Source: Parcubacteria group bacterium (GTDB lineage Bacteria; Patescibacteriota; Minisyncoccia; SW-4-49-11). Taken from it: a stretch of DNA of 13,530 bases. The notes beneath the pieces were generated by a model. It did no database searches. It saw only the letters and a program-made list of their open reading frames with translations, and was not told where the DNA came from. The DNA is taken from assembly GCA_003565105.1 (NCBI GenBank), contig PXDG01000033.1, positions 1-13,530 of the forward strand, given 5' to 3'. Positions 6,512-12,716 of the stretch are shown here, piece by piece. Position 1 is the stretch's first letter. Each line of letters begins with the position of its first letter. A program made the position numbers and the translations under genes.

Positions 6512-7012
6512 ATGAATACTATCGAATCTGGTCCACGCATATCTTTGATTGCCGCTTTGGCCTCGAATCGGGTGATTGGGAAGGATAACCAGCTTTTGTG
6601 GCAGTTGCCTTCTGATTTAAAACGATTTCAAAACATTACCAACGGACACCCAATTATTATGGGACGTAAGACCTTTGAGTCTATTGGACGACCATTACCA
6701 AAACGTACCAATGTAGTCATTACCTCTCAAGAAGATTTTCATCCTGAAGAGGTTATTGTCGTCCACTCTTTGATGGAATCCTTGATTCTCGCCCCAGACC
6801 TTGACGAACAAGAGGTTTTTATTATTGGGGGAGGTCAAGTCTATGCAGAATCTCTTGGATATGCTGATAGACTATACCTCACCATCATCGATCACGATTT
6901 TGAAGGAGATACGGTTTTTCCTGAATATCAAGAGCAGTTTGGGACTCTGGTCGAGGAAAAAATCTGGCAAGAAGGTGAATTTACCGGGAAGTATCTCATT
7001 TTAGAAAGATAA
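6512..7012 (+). CDS. folA: Dihydrofolate reductase
   Basis: It reduces dihydrofolate to tetrahydrofolate with NADPH, regenerating the cofactor consumed by ThyA. The 166-aa length is normal. NRVIGKDNQLLWQLPSDLKRF (about 19-39) carries the Met20-like loop, Trp30 and the catalytic Asp35. GRKTFESIG at 51-59 and IIGGGQVY at 104-111 are the NADPH-binding motifs. The protein has about eight residues before the first beta strand, slightly longer than E. coli FolA. It has its own promoter divergent from thyA. A 98-aa cysteine-cluster gene starts 9 nt after its stop and is probably co-transcribed. Confidence 0.97.
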   Translation: MNTIESGPRISLIAALASNRVIGKDNQLLWQLPSDLKRFQNITNGHPIIMGRKTFESIGRPLPKRTNVVITSQEDFHPEEVIVVHSLMESLILAPDLDEQEVFIIGGGQVYAESLGYADRLYLTIIDHDFEGDTVFPEYQEQFGTLVEEKIWQEGEFTGKYLILER

Positions 7013-7021
7013 TATTGGAAT

Positions 7022-7318
7022 ATGAAAGTGTTTGCAGGACAAGAATTAAAGAATAAACTGAAGCAAATCGATTTTTCCCCGATAACGCAAGAATTCTTAC
7101 AGAGCTGCTTTCGGGTGAGATGCAAAGTTCGTGATACAGGAGAATATACCTTTCAAGCACGACACGATTTTGAACTTCACGAGCAGAATCTCGATAGTAT
7201 TCGAGAGGAGATTGCAGAGAAACTTGCTTCTTGGAATTTTGATCAGATAATAGTTGAGTACAAAAGCTGCTGTTGTGAAGGTTGTATTGGTTGTCAAAGA
7301 TTTACTGGAGAAATGTAG
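7022..7318 (+). CDS. Small cysteine-cluster protein, unknown function
   Basis: I do not recognise this 98-aa protein. It has seven cysteines: Cys29, Cys34, and a C-terminal cluster CCCEGCIGC (83-91) that looks able to bind a metal ion or a small iron-sulfur or zinc site. The middle (about 40-75) is charged and probably helical, with EIAEKLASWNF, after a short beta-like RVRCKVRDTGEYTF. There is no signal peptide or membrane segment, so it should be cytosolic. It begins 9 nt after folA with no promoter of its own, suggesting co-expression with DHFR. A TTGACA box for the next gene starts 8 nt after its stop. Confidence 0.75.
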   Translation: MKVFAGQELKNKLKQIDFSPITQEFLQSCFRVRCKVRDTGEYTFQARHDFELHEQNLDSIREEIAEKLASWNFDQIIVEYKSCCCEGCIGCQRFTGEM

Positions 7319-7325
7319 GTTTTAT

Positions 7326-7359
7326 TTGACAAATATATATTCTTAGTGTAGTCTATACT
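7326..7359 (+). promoter_or_regulatory. Promoter of the small lipoprotein gene
   Basis: A perfect TTGACA (7326-7331) is followed at 17 nt by TAGTCT (7349-7354) and at 22 nt by the better-matching TATACT (7354-7359). Which -10 is used is unclear. The ATG is 21-26 nt downstream. Confidence 0.6.
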
Positions 7360-7380
7360 TGTCTTTATCACAGGTGTATT

Positions 7381-7605
7381 ATGAAAATAAAAACCATTTT
7401 TGTTTTAACTTTGTTATTAGGATGTAAGGTAGAACCAGAGGTGGTGAGTAAGGAATACGCACCACAAAATATCCATAAGTGTTCGACACAAATAGTCGTG
7501 CACAGGGACCAGACATATTATTGTCTGGATGATAGTGAAACATTTAGTTTTCGAATGTTTCATAAGCCGGGCAATAATTGGAAGGTTATATATATATCCG
7601 AATAA
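7381..7605 (+). CDS. Small putative lipoprotein
   Basis: A 74-aa product with a short lipoprotein signal: Lys-rich start, hydrophobic FVLTLLL, then the lipobox LLGC with the lipidated Cys at position 15. The mature part is about 60 residues. It holds two further cysteines (in HKCSTQ and YYCLDD) that could form a disulfide outside the membrane, and ends GNNWKVIYISE. No family is recognised. It has its own promoter and is one of the few genes here with a possible weak Shine-Dalgarno (AGGTG, 4 nt before the ATG). A perfect terminator follows it closely, so it is a single-gene unit. Confidence 0.72.
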   Translation: MKIKTIFVLTLLLGCKVEPEVVSKEYAPQNIHKCSTQIVVHRDQTYYCLDDSETFSFRMFHKPGNNWKVIYISE

Positions 7606-7613
7606 AATATACT

Positions 7614-7643
7614 CCAGAGAGATAGCTATCTCTCTGGTTTTTT
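7614..7643 (+). terminator. Strong palindromic terminator
   Basis: CCAGAGAGATAG (7614-7625) is exactly complementary to CTATCTCTCTGG (7626-7637), followed by six T's. It ends the lipoprotein transcript, and the next promoter starts two bases later. Confidence 0.92.
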
Positions 7644-7644
7644 A

Positions 7645-7653
7645 TGGTACAAT
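7645..7653 (+). promoter_or_regulatory. Extended -10 promoter for the EVE-domain gene
   Basis: TGGTACAAT lies 25 nt before the ATG at 7679 and directly after the terminator, so transcription restarts at once. This shows that upstream in-frame codons are not part of the EVE gene. Confidence 0.6.
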
Positions 7654-7678
7654 AAATACAGTATGTAACACTATTTAT

Positions 7679-8095
7679 ATGAAGTATTTTTTAGCAAAAA
7701 CCGAACCAGGTACCTACTCTATAGAAGACCTTGAGCGTGAAGGGGTGACTCCGTGGGATGGAGTTCATAATTATCAGGCAGTGAATGTGATAAAATCCTG
7801 GAATATTGGAGATAAGGTGTTTATCTATCATTCTATGGGACAAGCTCGAATCGTTGGATTAGGCACAGTGGTAAGTAATCCTAAGAAAGATGAAACTGAT
7901 CCCCGTGGTATCAGTTGGTTCGCAGACATTCAGTATATTCGTACCTACTCAGAAGACCAGAGAGTCAGCTTGAAGCAGGTCAAAGAATCTGGTTTATTTG
8001 GAGACTTTGCTTTAGTCCGACAAAGTCGTCTCTCAGTAATGGAGTGTCCGCAAGAATTTGTAGATTGGCTCCAAGAAAAAGGCTTAAAAGTCTAG
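7679..8095 (+). CDS. EVE-domain protein
   Basis: This 138-aa protein is essentially one EVE domain, a PUA-like fold whose members bind modified bases in nucleic acids (for example human THYN1). The match is strong along its length: MKYFLAKTEPGTYSIEDLER at the start, PWDGVHNYQA at 25-34, then a central GDKVFIYHS and IVGLGTVV, and SWFADIQYI. The Ser-Trp and Trp-Asp-Gly-Val motifs line the base-binding pocket in known members. The frame stays open 50 codons upstream, but that stretch crosses the terminator and promoter, so I start at ATG 7679. No partner modification or restriction enzyme is nearby, so the base recognised is unknown. Confidence 0.88.
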   Translation: MKYFLAKTEPGTYSIEDLEREGVTPWDGVHNYQAVNVIKSWNIGDKVFIYHSMGQARIVGLGTVVSNPKKDETDPRGISWFADIQYIRTYSEDQRVSLKQVKESGLFGDFALVRQSRLSVMECPQEFVDWLQEKGLKV

Positions 8096-8105
8096 GAAAA
8101 GAAAA

Positions 8106-8247
8106 AGAGCCCTCAATGCAGAAGCGTAGGTACAAAGACCTAACGTACGTGTGGGTCCCTAAAAAAAGGTATCGGAAAATGTTTATACGCACTTTCCCTG
8201 AAATTCAGGTGGGTCCCAATTTATCGTAGCTTCATTCTGAAGGCTCT
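8106..8247 (+). ncRNA. Candidate structured RNA or structured 3' UTR
   Basis: AGAGCC (8106-8111) pairs with GGCTCT (8242-8247) and GAAGC (8121-8125) with GCTTC (8229-8233), with further partial pairing between, giving a long interrupted stem that encloses about 95 nt. Inside are hairpins GGAAA/TTTCC (8174-8178 and 8194-8198) and CCTGA/TCAGG (8197-8201 and 8205-8209), which overlap at their junction. The motif GTGGGTCCC occurs twice (8151-8159 and 8209-8217). It starts 10 nt after the EVE stop, and a weak hairpin plus T-run follows at 8248-8273. I found no good promoter for it and no match to a riboswitch I know, so it may be a 3' UTR. Confidence 0.3.
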
Positions 8248-8273
8248 GTATATAGTATACGCCTATTTTTTTA
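8248..8273 (+). terminator. Possible weak terminator
   Basis: GTATA-TAG-TATAC forms a 5-bp hairpin, followed after a short gap by a run of T's. It would end the EVE transcript or the candidate RNA, but the stem is weak and not directly joined to the T-run. Confidence 0.3.
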
Positions 8274-8312
8274 AGAATTCAAATGAAGTATCATATGTGA
8301 ACAGCGTTATAT

Positions 8313-8342
8313 TTGCCTTGATGAGGTACCGTATGGTATACT
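8313..8342 (+). promoter_or_regulatory. Promoter of the fasciclin-domain gene
   Basis: TTGCCT (8313-8318), an 18-nt spacer, then TATACT (8337-8342) with an upstream TGG extension. The -10 ends 34 nt before the ATG at 8377. Confidence 0.65.
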
Positions 8343-8376
8343 AGTAGAAGAATTATAAAAGATTGATATAAAAATT

Positions 8377-8997
8377 ATGATAAATACTCTTTCCAAAAAG
8401 CAAAAAAGATATCTTTATATTGGGGTAATAGTAGTATTACTAGGAGCTGTCTTTGGTTTGACTTATATTATGGTGGCTCAAGAAGAATCTCTTTCTGATG
8501 AAGAAATTGAGAATGAAAGAATGGAAGCTTTTCTCAATCGACCAGAACCAATACAACCGATTAGCTCAGAGAATGGTTCATTATTTAATCTTTTAGAAAA
8601 AAATCCTGAGTATTCATTGTTTGTTTCAGCATTAGAGCACGCAGATATGAATTTGCTCAAATATCCAGGATCGTATACTATTTTTGTTCCAACGAATACA
8701 GCATTTGAAGAGTTACCTGCAAATATGAGTGTAGAATCTTTGATGCAAGCAGAAAATAAAGGAAAACTCATAGATTTATTATCATACCATATTGTGTTGC
8801 AAAAGATCAGTTCTGAAGATATTCAAAGTACCTCAACAATAGAACCTTTGTTGAGAGGAGAAATAATATCGGTATCATCGAATGAGCAGATTATACTGAA
8901 TGGTTCCAGCCGTATTTCTGAAGAAAGGCCAGTAGAAGTTTTAAATGGAAAGATGTATTCTATAGACTCAGTGTTAATTCCAGATTCTATGGAGTAA
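8377..8997 (+). CDS. Membrane-anchored fasciclin (FAS1) domain protein
   Basis: The 206-aa protein has a Lys/Arg-rich start (LSKKQKRY), one transmembrane helix at about 13-33, an acidic linker (EESLSDEEIENERME), and one FAS1 domain from about residue 68 to the end. The FAS1 signature is clear: TIFVPTNTAFEELP at 101-114, LLSYHIV at 134-140, and NGKMYSIDSVLIP at 190-202. FAS1 domains mediate adhesion, often homotypic. The positive N-terminus places the domain outside the cell. It has its own promoter. Its last 11 bases overlap the 3' end of the opposite-strand gene at 8987. Confidence 0.88.
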   Translation: MINTLSKKQKRYLYIGVIVVLLGAVFGLTYIMVAQEESLSDEEIENERMEAFLNRPEPIQPISSENGSLFNLLEKNPEYSLFVSALEHADMNLLKYPGSYTIFVPTNTAFEELPANMSVESLMQAENKGKLIDLLSYHIVLQKISSEDIQSTSTIEPLLRGEIISVSSNEQIILNGSSRISEERPVEVLNGKMYSIDSVLIPDSME

Positions 8998-9526
8998 GGC
9001 CAGTATTTATTCCATAGATCCACAATGCAATAAAAACAAGATATATAATAAATACTCTCATCAGTGTTTTTGAGAGATAATAATGAGAGTGACAGAAGAA
9101 GATTAATAGTAGAGTGAAATAACCAGATAAATCCCGTAAGACTATGACTATACCAAGGAGTATAGGATATATTAGGTAGTAAGTATAAGAAGTGTTTTGT
9201 AATTTCTCTGGTAAAAAGGAGAGAAATGTGTTGTTTTTTGCTGGATTCAAAACTTTTTCTAATAAGATCATTTGGAGTAGTAACAATAAAAATACAGCTT
9301 CAACAAATGTAGTGTGCGATATGAGTGCACTTCGTGTGATTGCATAGAGTAAAATGGGGTGTATAATGAAACTGGCTACAATGTAGATGAGATGTATTTT
9401 TTTATGTCCGAAAAAAAGCATTAATAGGAACGAGAGAGAGAGTACTCCTAGTAGAAGGAGTAAAAGTTCTTGCTCATAGGGTGTTCTCCATAGAAATATT
9501 GTATATTGAAAAAGATGAATAACCAT
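8987..9526 (-). CDS. Multi-pass membrane protein, unknown function
   Basis: A 179-aa, very hydrophobic protein with about five or six predicted membrane segments, including LLLLLLGVLSLSFLLMLFF, IYIVASFIIHPILLYAI, AVFLLLLLQMILL, YLIYPILLGIVIVL and VFIIYLVFIALWIYGI. Short charged loops separate them (HKKIH, EKVLNPAKNN, LSKTLMR). No catalytic motif or family is recognised. It starts 13 nt after the stop of the 237-aa gene upstream, so the two are probably translated from one mRNA. Its 3' end overlaps the convergent fasciclin gene by 11 bp with no terminator visible between them. Confidence 0.7.
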   Translation of the reverse strand: MVIHLFQYTIFLWRTPYEQELLLLLLGVLSLSFLLMLFFGHKKIHLIYIVASFIIHPILLYAITRSALISHTTFVEAVFLLLLLQMILLEKVLNPAKNNTFLSFLPEKLQNTSYTYYLIYPILLGIVIVLRDLSGYFTLLLIFFCHSHYYLSKTLMRVFIIYLVFIALWIYGINTGLTP

Positions 9527-9539
9527 TATAATGATTGAT

Positions 9540-10253
9540 TTAGTAGATTCCAGATGTAATGAAAAACCAGAAGATCAGTAAGAAAGAAATAGCGTATCGG
9601 AGTATTGAATCGAGAGGTACTCCAAAAATCACTATTCCTCTTCCTAATAAGGATATAACAATGATCAAGAAAGGATAGATGATTGGAACGATGACTGCTC
9701 GATAATCTTGAAAATTTTTATCTCGCGCAATGATAATTTTGGCCGTTATTGGATCAGTAGAGGAGTATATTTCAGGAGCATTCGCAATAACAGTGAGTCC
9801 TCTATCCCAGTGTAGTGTGGTCTCAGTAATTGGTATTATATCACGAGGAGCTATTTGATTAGGTAGTTTTTGATAGAGAGTTGTGTATTGTTCCGCGCTA
9901 TAGGGAAAAGTATTTAATGGAAAATGACGAGATAACGGAGAGTTGAAGTCTATCATTTTTGTTTCAGGAGTGATAATAATCTTTCTAGTATGCTTGGAAG
10001 GTATAGGAAAATCTATGGTATTCCATCTCCATCTATTGATATAGTGAAGGTTTATGGACATCTCAATGGTGTTGTTTTCGAGAGGAGTAATCGTTCTTCC
10101 ATAGATATGTTGAAGAGAGTTGATCGTTTCAGTATAGGAATCATTCTTTACCATATGTTCTGGAGGTCGTTCTGGACTTAGATACCATATGATCAATCCT
10201 AACAATGTAGCAAGGAGAAATAAGGCTAGCTTCTGTAATATGGTATTAAGCAT
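9540..10253 (-). CDS. Membrane protein with an extracytoplasmic domain, unknown function
   Basis: The 237-aa protein has one N-terminal helix (about 7-25, ALFLLATLLGLIIWYL), then about 160 soluble residues, then two or three C-terminal hydrophobic segments (AVIVPIIYPFLIIVISLL, IVIFGV, AISFLLIFWFFITSGIY). The soluble part is beta-rich with IPITETTLHWDRGLTVIANAPE and no motif that I recognise. The topology is helix, exported domain, membrane hairpin. It may have its own promoter (TACAAT on the minus strand 29 nt before the ATG). The 179-aa membrane protein gene follows 13 nt later. Confidence 0.7.
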   Translation of the reverse strand: MLNTILQKLALFLLATLLGLIIWYLSPERPPEHMVKNDSYTETINSLQHIYGRTITPLENNTIEMSINLHYINRWRWNTIDFPIPSKHTRKIIITPETKMIDFNSPLSRHFPLNTFPYSAEQYTTLYQKLPNQIAPRDIIPITETTLHWDRGLTVIANAPEIYSSTDPITAKIIIARDKNFQDYRAVIVPIIYPFLIIVISLLGRGIVIFGVPLDSILRYAISFLLIFWFFITSGIY

Positions 10254-10282
10254 AACTCGAATAGCTATTTGATTGAAAGGTT

Positions 10283-10288
10283 ATTGTA
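10283..10288 (-). promoter_or_regulatory. Possible internal promoter (-10 TACAAT)
   Basis: Minus-strand TACAAT lies 29 nt before the ATG of the 237-aa gene, matching the spacing of the other promoters here. No -35 is clear, and the nearby hairpin would overlap its position. Confidence 0.4.
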
Positions 10289-10293
10289 TAGGC

Positions 10294-10328
10294 TTCAGAG
10301 TGCAGAAAAGGTATTTCTGCACTCTGAA
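10294..10328 (-). other. 15-bp perfect hairpin between surface-protein genes
   Basis: TTCAGAGTGCAGAAA (10294-10308) pairs perfectly with 10314-10328 around a 5-base loop. It lies about 50 nt after the end of the secreted-protein gene on the minus strand. There is no T-run after it on either strand, so it is not a standard intrinsic terminator; an mRNA-stabilising or processing hairpin is possible. Confidence 0.6.
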
Positions 10329-10380
10329 TTTGTGGGTAGTGATCAAAAGGAAAAGTGGTCTATATGGATGTGATGGCAAT

Positions 10381-11286
10381 TTATGGAGAAACTTCTCTAA
10401 AGATTCTTCTTCCAAAGTATATGATTGAGACAAATGCTTCTGTTCGTGTGGTTCCATCAGTAACAGCTACTCCTATAGAGTGCTGCCCCACATTTGGAGG
10501 ATTATTATGGTCGATAGATATTTCCCAAATGGCTTGGGACAATCCATTTTGTGTATCTGGATTTTGTTGCTGATCTCCATCTATTAAGATAAACCCTTCA
10601 GGCAATAACAGCTCATATCCATGAATGGCAGTATCAGGATCATTGATTGTTTCTGCTGTGGCTGTGATTGTTGTTGTTGGGCTATTAAAGTCTATGCGAG
10701 AGGGGACTGCGTTTACTTCTAAGACAAGATTAGAGTCAATAGAAGTGTTCGGATCAGGCGTTGGTTGAGGCGTTGGGGTAGGTGTTGGTTGGGGAGTCGG
10801 ATCAGGCGTTGGTTGAGGCGTTGTCGGAGGCTCTATTGGGTCATCAGATGGTGAAAGAACTTGAAAGGAACTTGTTAAAGTATCAATGACTCCAATATTA
10901 GGTCCAATACCAAAGCTTATATCATCGTCATATCCTGTAGGACTTGATGGAACATTTAAGTCACAAACCAATGTAGCATTGTACTGCCCTGTTGAAGAGA
11001 GCGGAGTGTCTCGTCTTAGATATTTTTGTCCATTTGAGATGGGGTTATTAATGACATCATTAAATGAAACATTGTTTTCGTTTGGTTCAAAATCATAGGT
11101 TGTAGATAAGAGAAACTCTGGGTTGATTGGGGTTGGACCAGGGGCTCCCCAGCACCCTGAGCAGGAATTGTCTACGGGTGTTCGTAGCGTGTCTGGTCCT
11201 GCTAAACGAAATCCTCCTGAGGCGAAGGTAATAACTGGTATGAATAAGGTGAGAAGAATGAGCGTGAGTATATATTTTGTATTCAT
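10381..11286 (-). CDS. Secreted protein with a Pro/Thr-rich linker and a C-terminal beta domain
   Basis: The 301-aa protein (from the ATG at 11286) has a signal peptide, KYILTLILLTLFIPVITFASG, likely cut after ASG or nearby. An N-terminal globular region carries NSCSGCWGAPG and LVCDL cysteines. A PTPQPTPDPTPQPTPTP-type linker follows at about 155-180. A final ~115-residue beta-rich domain contains DSNLVLEVNAVPSRIDF, HGYELLLPEGF and HSIGVAVTDGTTRTEAFVSI, resembling an immunoglobulin-like or cadherin-like fold. No sortase motif or membrane anchor is seen at the C-terminus. A GTG nine bases upstream is an alternative start. It begins 11 nt after the stop of the gene at 11298, and the pair likely form one mRNA. 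Confidence 0.75.
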   Translation of the reverse strand: MNTKYILTLILLTLFIPVITFASGGFRLAGPDTLRTPVDNSCSGCWGAPGPTPINPEFLLSTTYDFEPNENNVSFNDVINNPISNGQKYLRRDTPLSSTGQYNATLVCDLNVPSSPTGYDDDISFGIGPNIGVIDTLTSSFQVLSPSDDPIEPPTTPQPTPDPTPQPTPTPTPQPTPDPNTSIDSNLVLEVNAVPSRIDFNSPTTTITATAETINDPDTAIHGYELLLPEGFILIDGDQQQNPDTQNGLSQAIWEISIDHNNPPNVGQHSIGVAVTDGTTRTEAFVSIIYFGRRIFREVSP

Positions 11287-11297
11287 AAAAATCACAG

Positions 11298-12311
11298 TTA
11301 GTATGTTATATTGTCATTGGAGAATTGGTCTGTAGATCCTCCATTTTGGGTTGTCTCTAAAGAACAAACAGCTGCATTACTGAGATGTTTTTGCCAAGAC
11401 ATTCGAATAGGAGAGTCTTCATAAATATTAGGAGAGCCATCATTGCGATTTTGTATTTCGAATGAATCAGCAACAAGAGATCCTGAGGCTAACCGAGGCT
11501 CATATTTAAAGAAGACATTGTAATTATATTCAGTCCAGAACGGTCCAGTCCTTTGCCGGGTACTCGCTCCGTAGTTGGCCTCAGTAAAATAGAGTTCGTA
11601 GGTACGAGCAATTCTGAGAGAGTCTACTCTGTCGATGGTTTCTAGGTTATAAATAAATGATGGTGCGAAACTTTCATTGACTGATACCGTTGAAAAGTGA
11701 AATATTCCTCCATTTCGTCTTTGAAAGGGAGCTCGCTCTTGCAGAATAGTGCTATACTCTCTGTAGGAGTTCGGACTTGAAGGGAATCCCCCGTACAGAT
11801 AGATTCCTGTTGGGGCTGTTCCTTTTAATGGAGCTTTTATATTCCCTCCATCTCTGTGTAGCTCAACTTCATTTAATGTCCAGGATATTCTTTGAAGTTC
11901 TTCATTGTCTACAGATTCTGGATAGGCATCAAATGCACAGTCTTCGGGATAGCTTGAAAAGAATCTAACAATTGGAGTAGAATCAATACAAATATTATAA
12001 TCTTTAATTGTTTCCCGAATTTCTTCACAAGTATGTTCTCCGTTTCGAGTTTGACCAGATATTCTATGGATACCATTAGAAGTTGTGGATAAATGTAACC
12101 CATTGAAGTTTGTCTCAGGAAGTCTTTCCACATAGGTAACACTTTCCCATCCACAAGCGAATGGTTGTGGATCTAAAGGTTCTGGTTCTGGTTCTGGTTC
12201 TGTAGGAAGTCTCCCACTTCCACCACCTCCTGTAGCAAGAGTTACGAGTGGTGCTATGAGTAAGAACATAGTAGCTATTTGTATGACGGAAAATAGATTT
12301 CTTTTGGTCAT
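11298..12311 (-). CDS. Secreted protein with a Glu-Pro tract, unknown function
   Basis: The 337-aa protein has a signal peptide (about 1-27, LFSVIQIATMFLLIAPLVTLA), then GGGGSGR and a PEPEPEP tract (about 36-46) before the mature domain. Cysteines occur in FACGW, HTCEE, YNICID, EDCAFD and AAVCSLE, enough for disulfides outside the cell. The rest is aromatic and beta-like (TGIYLYGGFPSSPN, RTYELYFTEANYG, YNYNVFFKYEP), without a family I recognise. No membrane anchor is visible. It heads the minus-strand block. Its -10 box is unusually close to the ATG, suggesting a leaderless or nearly leaderless mRNA. Confidence 0.72.
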   Translation of the reverse strand: MTKRNLFSVIQIATMFLLIAPLVTLATGGGGSGRLPTEPEPEPEPLDPQPFACGWESVTYVERLPETNFNGLHLSTTSNGIHRISGQTRNGEHTCEEIRETIKDYNICIDSTPIVRFFSSYPEDCAFDAYPESVDNEELQRISWTLNEVELHRDGGNIKAPLKGTAPTGIYLYGGFPSSPNSYREYSTILQERAPFQRRNGGIFHFSTVSVNESFAPSFIYNLETIDRVDSLRIARTYELYFTEANYGASTRQRTGPFWTEYNYNVFFKYEPRLASGSLVADSFEIQNRNDGSPNIYEDSPIRMSWQKHLSNAAVCSLETTQNGGSTDQFSNDNITY

Positions 12312-12319
12312 ATATGTAT

Positions 12320-12325
12320 ATTATA
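12320..12325 (-). promoter_or_regulatory. Promoter of the secreted-protein unit, close to the start codon
   Basis: Minus-strand TATAAT ends only 8 nt before the ATG at 12311, with a weak -35, TTCTGA (12343-12348), at 17 nt. Transcription would begin at or just before the start codon. Confidence 0.5.
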
Positions 12326-12424
12326 TTGGTATATTGGCATAGTCAGAATAGCCGAAAGTACTTTTTAATACTACAATATATACTATCACATTGATTCAAG
12401 CACTGCAATTCTTTACGGCACAAA

Positions 12425-12452
12425 ATGAATAAGATGAGAACCAACTTAGACA
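12425..12452 (+). repeat. Upstream 28-bp motif, copy 2
   Basis: Same motif as at 1225-1252 (25 of 28 positions identical). Here TAGACA is 18 nt before a TATAAT box, so it can serve as the -35. Confidence 0.6.
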
Positions 12453-12467
12453 AAAATTTTTGAAATG

Positions 12468-12493
12468 TGATATAATGGGATACGTAGTATAAT
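12468..12493 (+). promoter_or_regulatory. Promoter(s) of the small membrane protein-photolyase operon
   Basis: An extended -10, TGATATAAT (12468-12476), has a TAGACA -35 (12447-12452) at 18 nt. A second TATAAT is at 12488-12493, 19 nt before the ATG at 12513. Either or both could be used. Confidence 0.65.
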
Positions 12494-12512
12494 AATATTT
12501 GAATCATACTCT

Positions 12513-12704
12513 ATGAAAAATTTCTTTAAAAAGTATTCTCATCAAACCTCATTTATTGAGAAAGTAGACGTTATAGCTTTTACAGCCTTTAAATATATTG
12601 TGTTTGCTGGACTGACTTTGATTGCATCTTATCAAGTAATAAACGTTCTTGTACAACTGTTTGTCCAGCTCGTAGTAGTTCCACGATTACAAGGATCTCT
12701 TTAA
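12513..12704 (+). CDS. Small membrane protein, unknown function
   Basis: A 63-aa product with a basic N-terminus (KNFFKKYSHQ) and one or two membrane segments (AFKYIVFAGLTLIASYQVINVLVQLFVQLVVV). The gene has a promoter and lies 12 nt ahead of the photolyase-related gene, which supports its being real and co-transcribed. No family is recognised. Confidence 0.65.
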   Translation: MKNFFKKYSHQTSFIEKVDVIAFTAFKYIVFAGLTLIASYQVINVLVQLFVQLVVVPRLQGSL

Positions 12705-12716
12705 TCGGTGATTGCT

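Noticed and set aside
7529..7678. 50-residue N-terminal extension of the EVE protein
   Set aside because: The extension overlaps the lipoprotein gene, a perfect terminator and a promoter. The domain itself starts at ATG 7679.
8150..8220. T-box-like or riboswitch motif around GTGGGTCCC
   Set aside because: The T-box core and its antiterminator context are missing, the gene downstream is not amino-acid related, and no other riboswitch core that I know fits.
7915..8229. Plus-strand open frame of 104 codons overlapping the EVE gene
   Set aside because: It is mostly an out-of-frame reading of the EVE gene running into the gap, with no promoter.
10355..10573. Plus-strand open frame of 72 codons
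   Set aside because: It is antisense to the secreted Pro/Thr-linker protein and its composition reflects that gene's codons.
10741..10823. Repeats as a CRISPR array or mobile element
   Set aside because: They lie in frame within a Pro/Thr-rich linker and reflect peptide periodicity.
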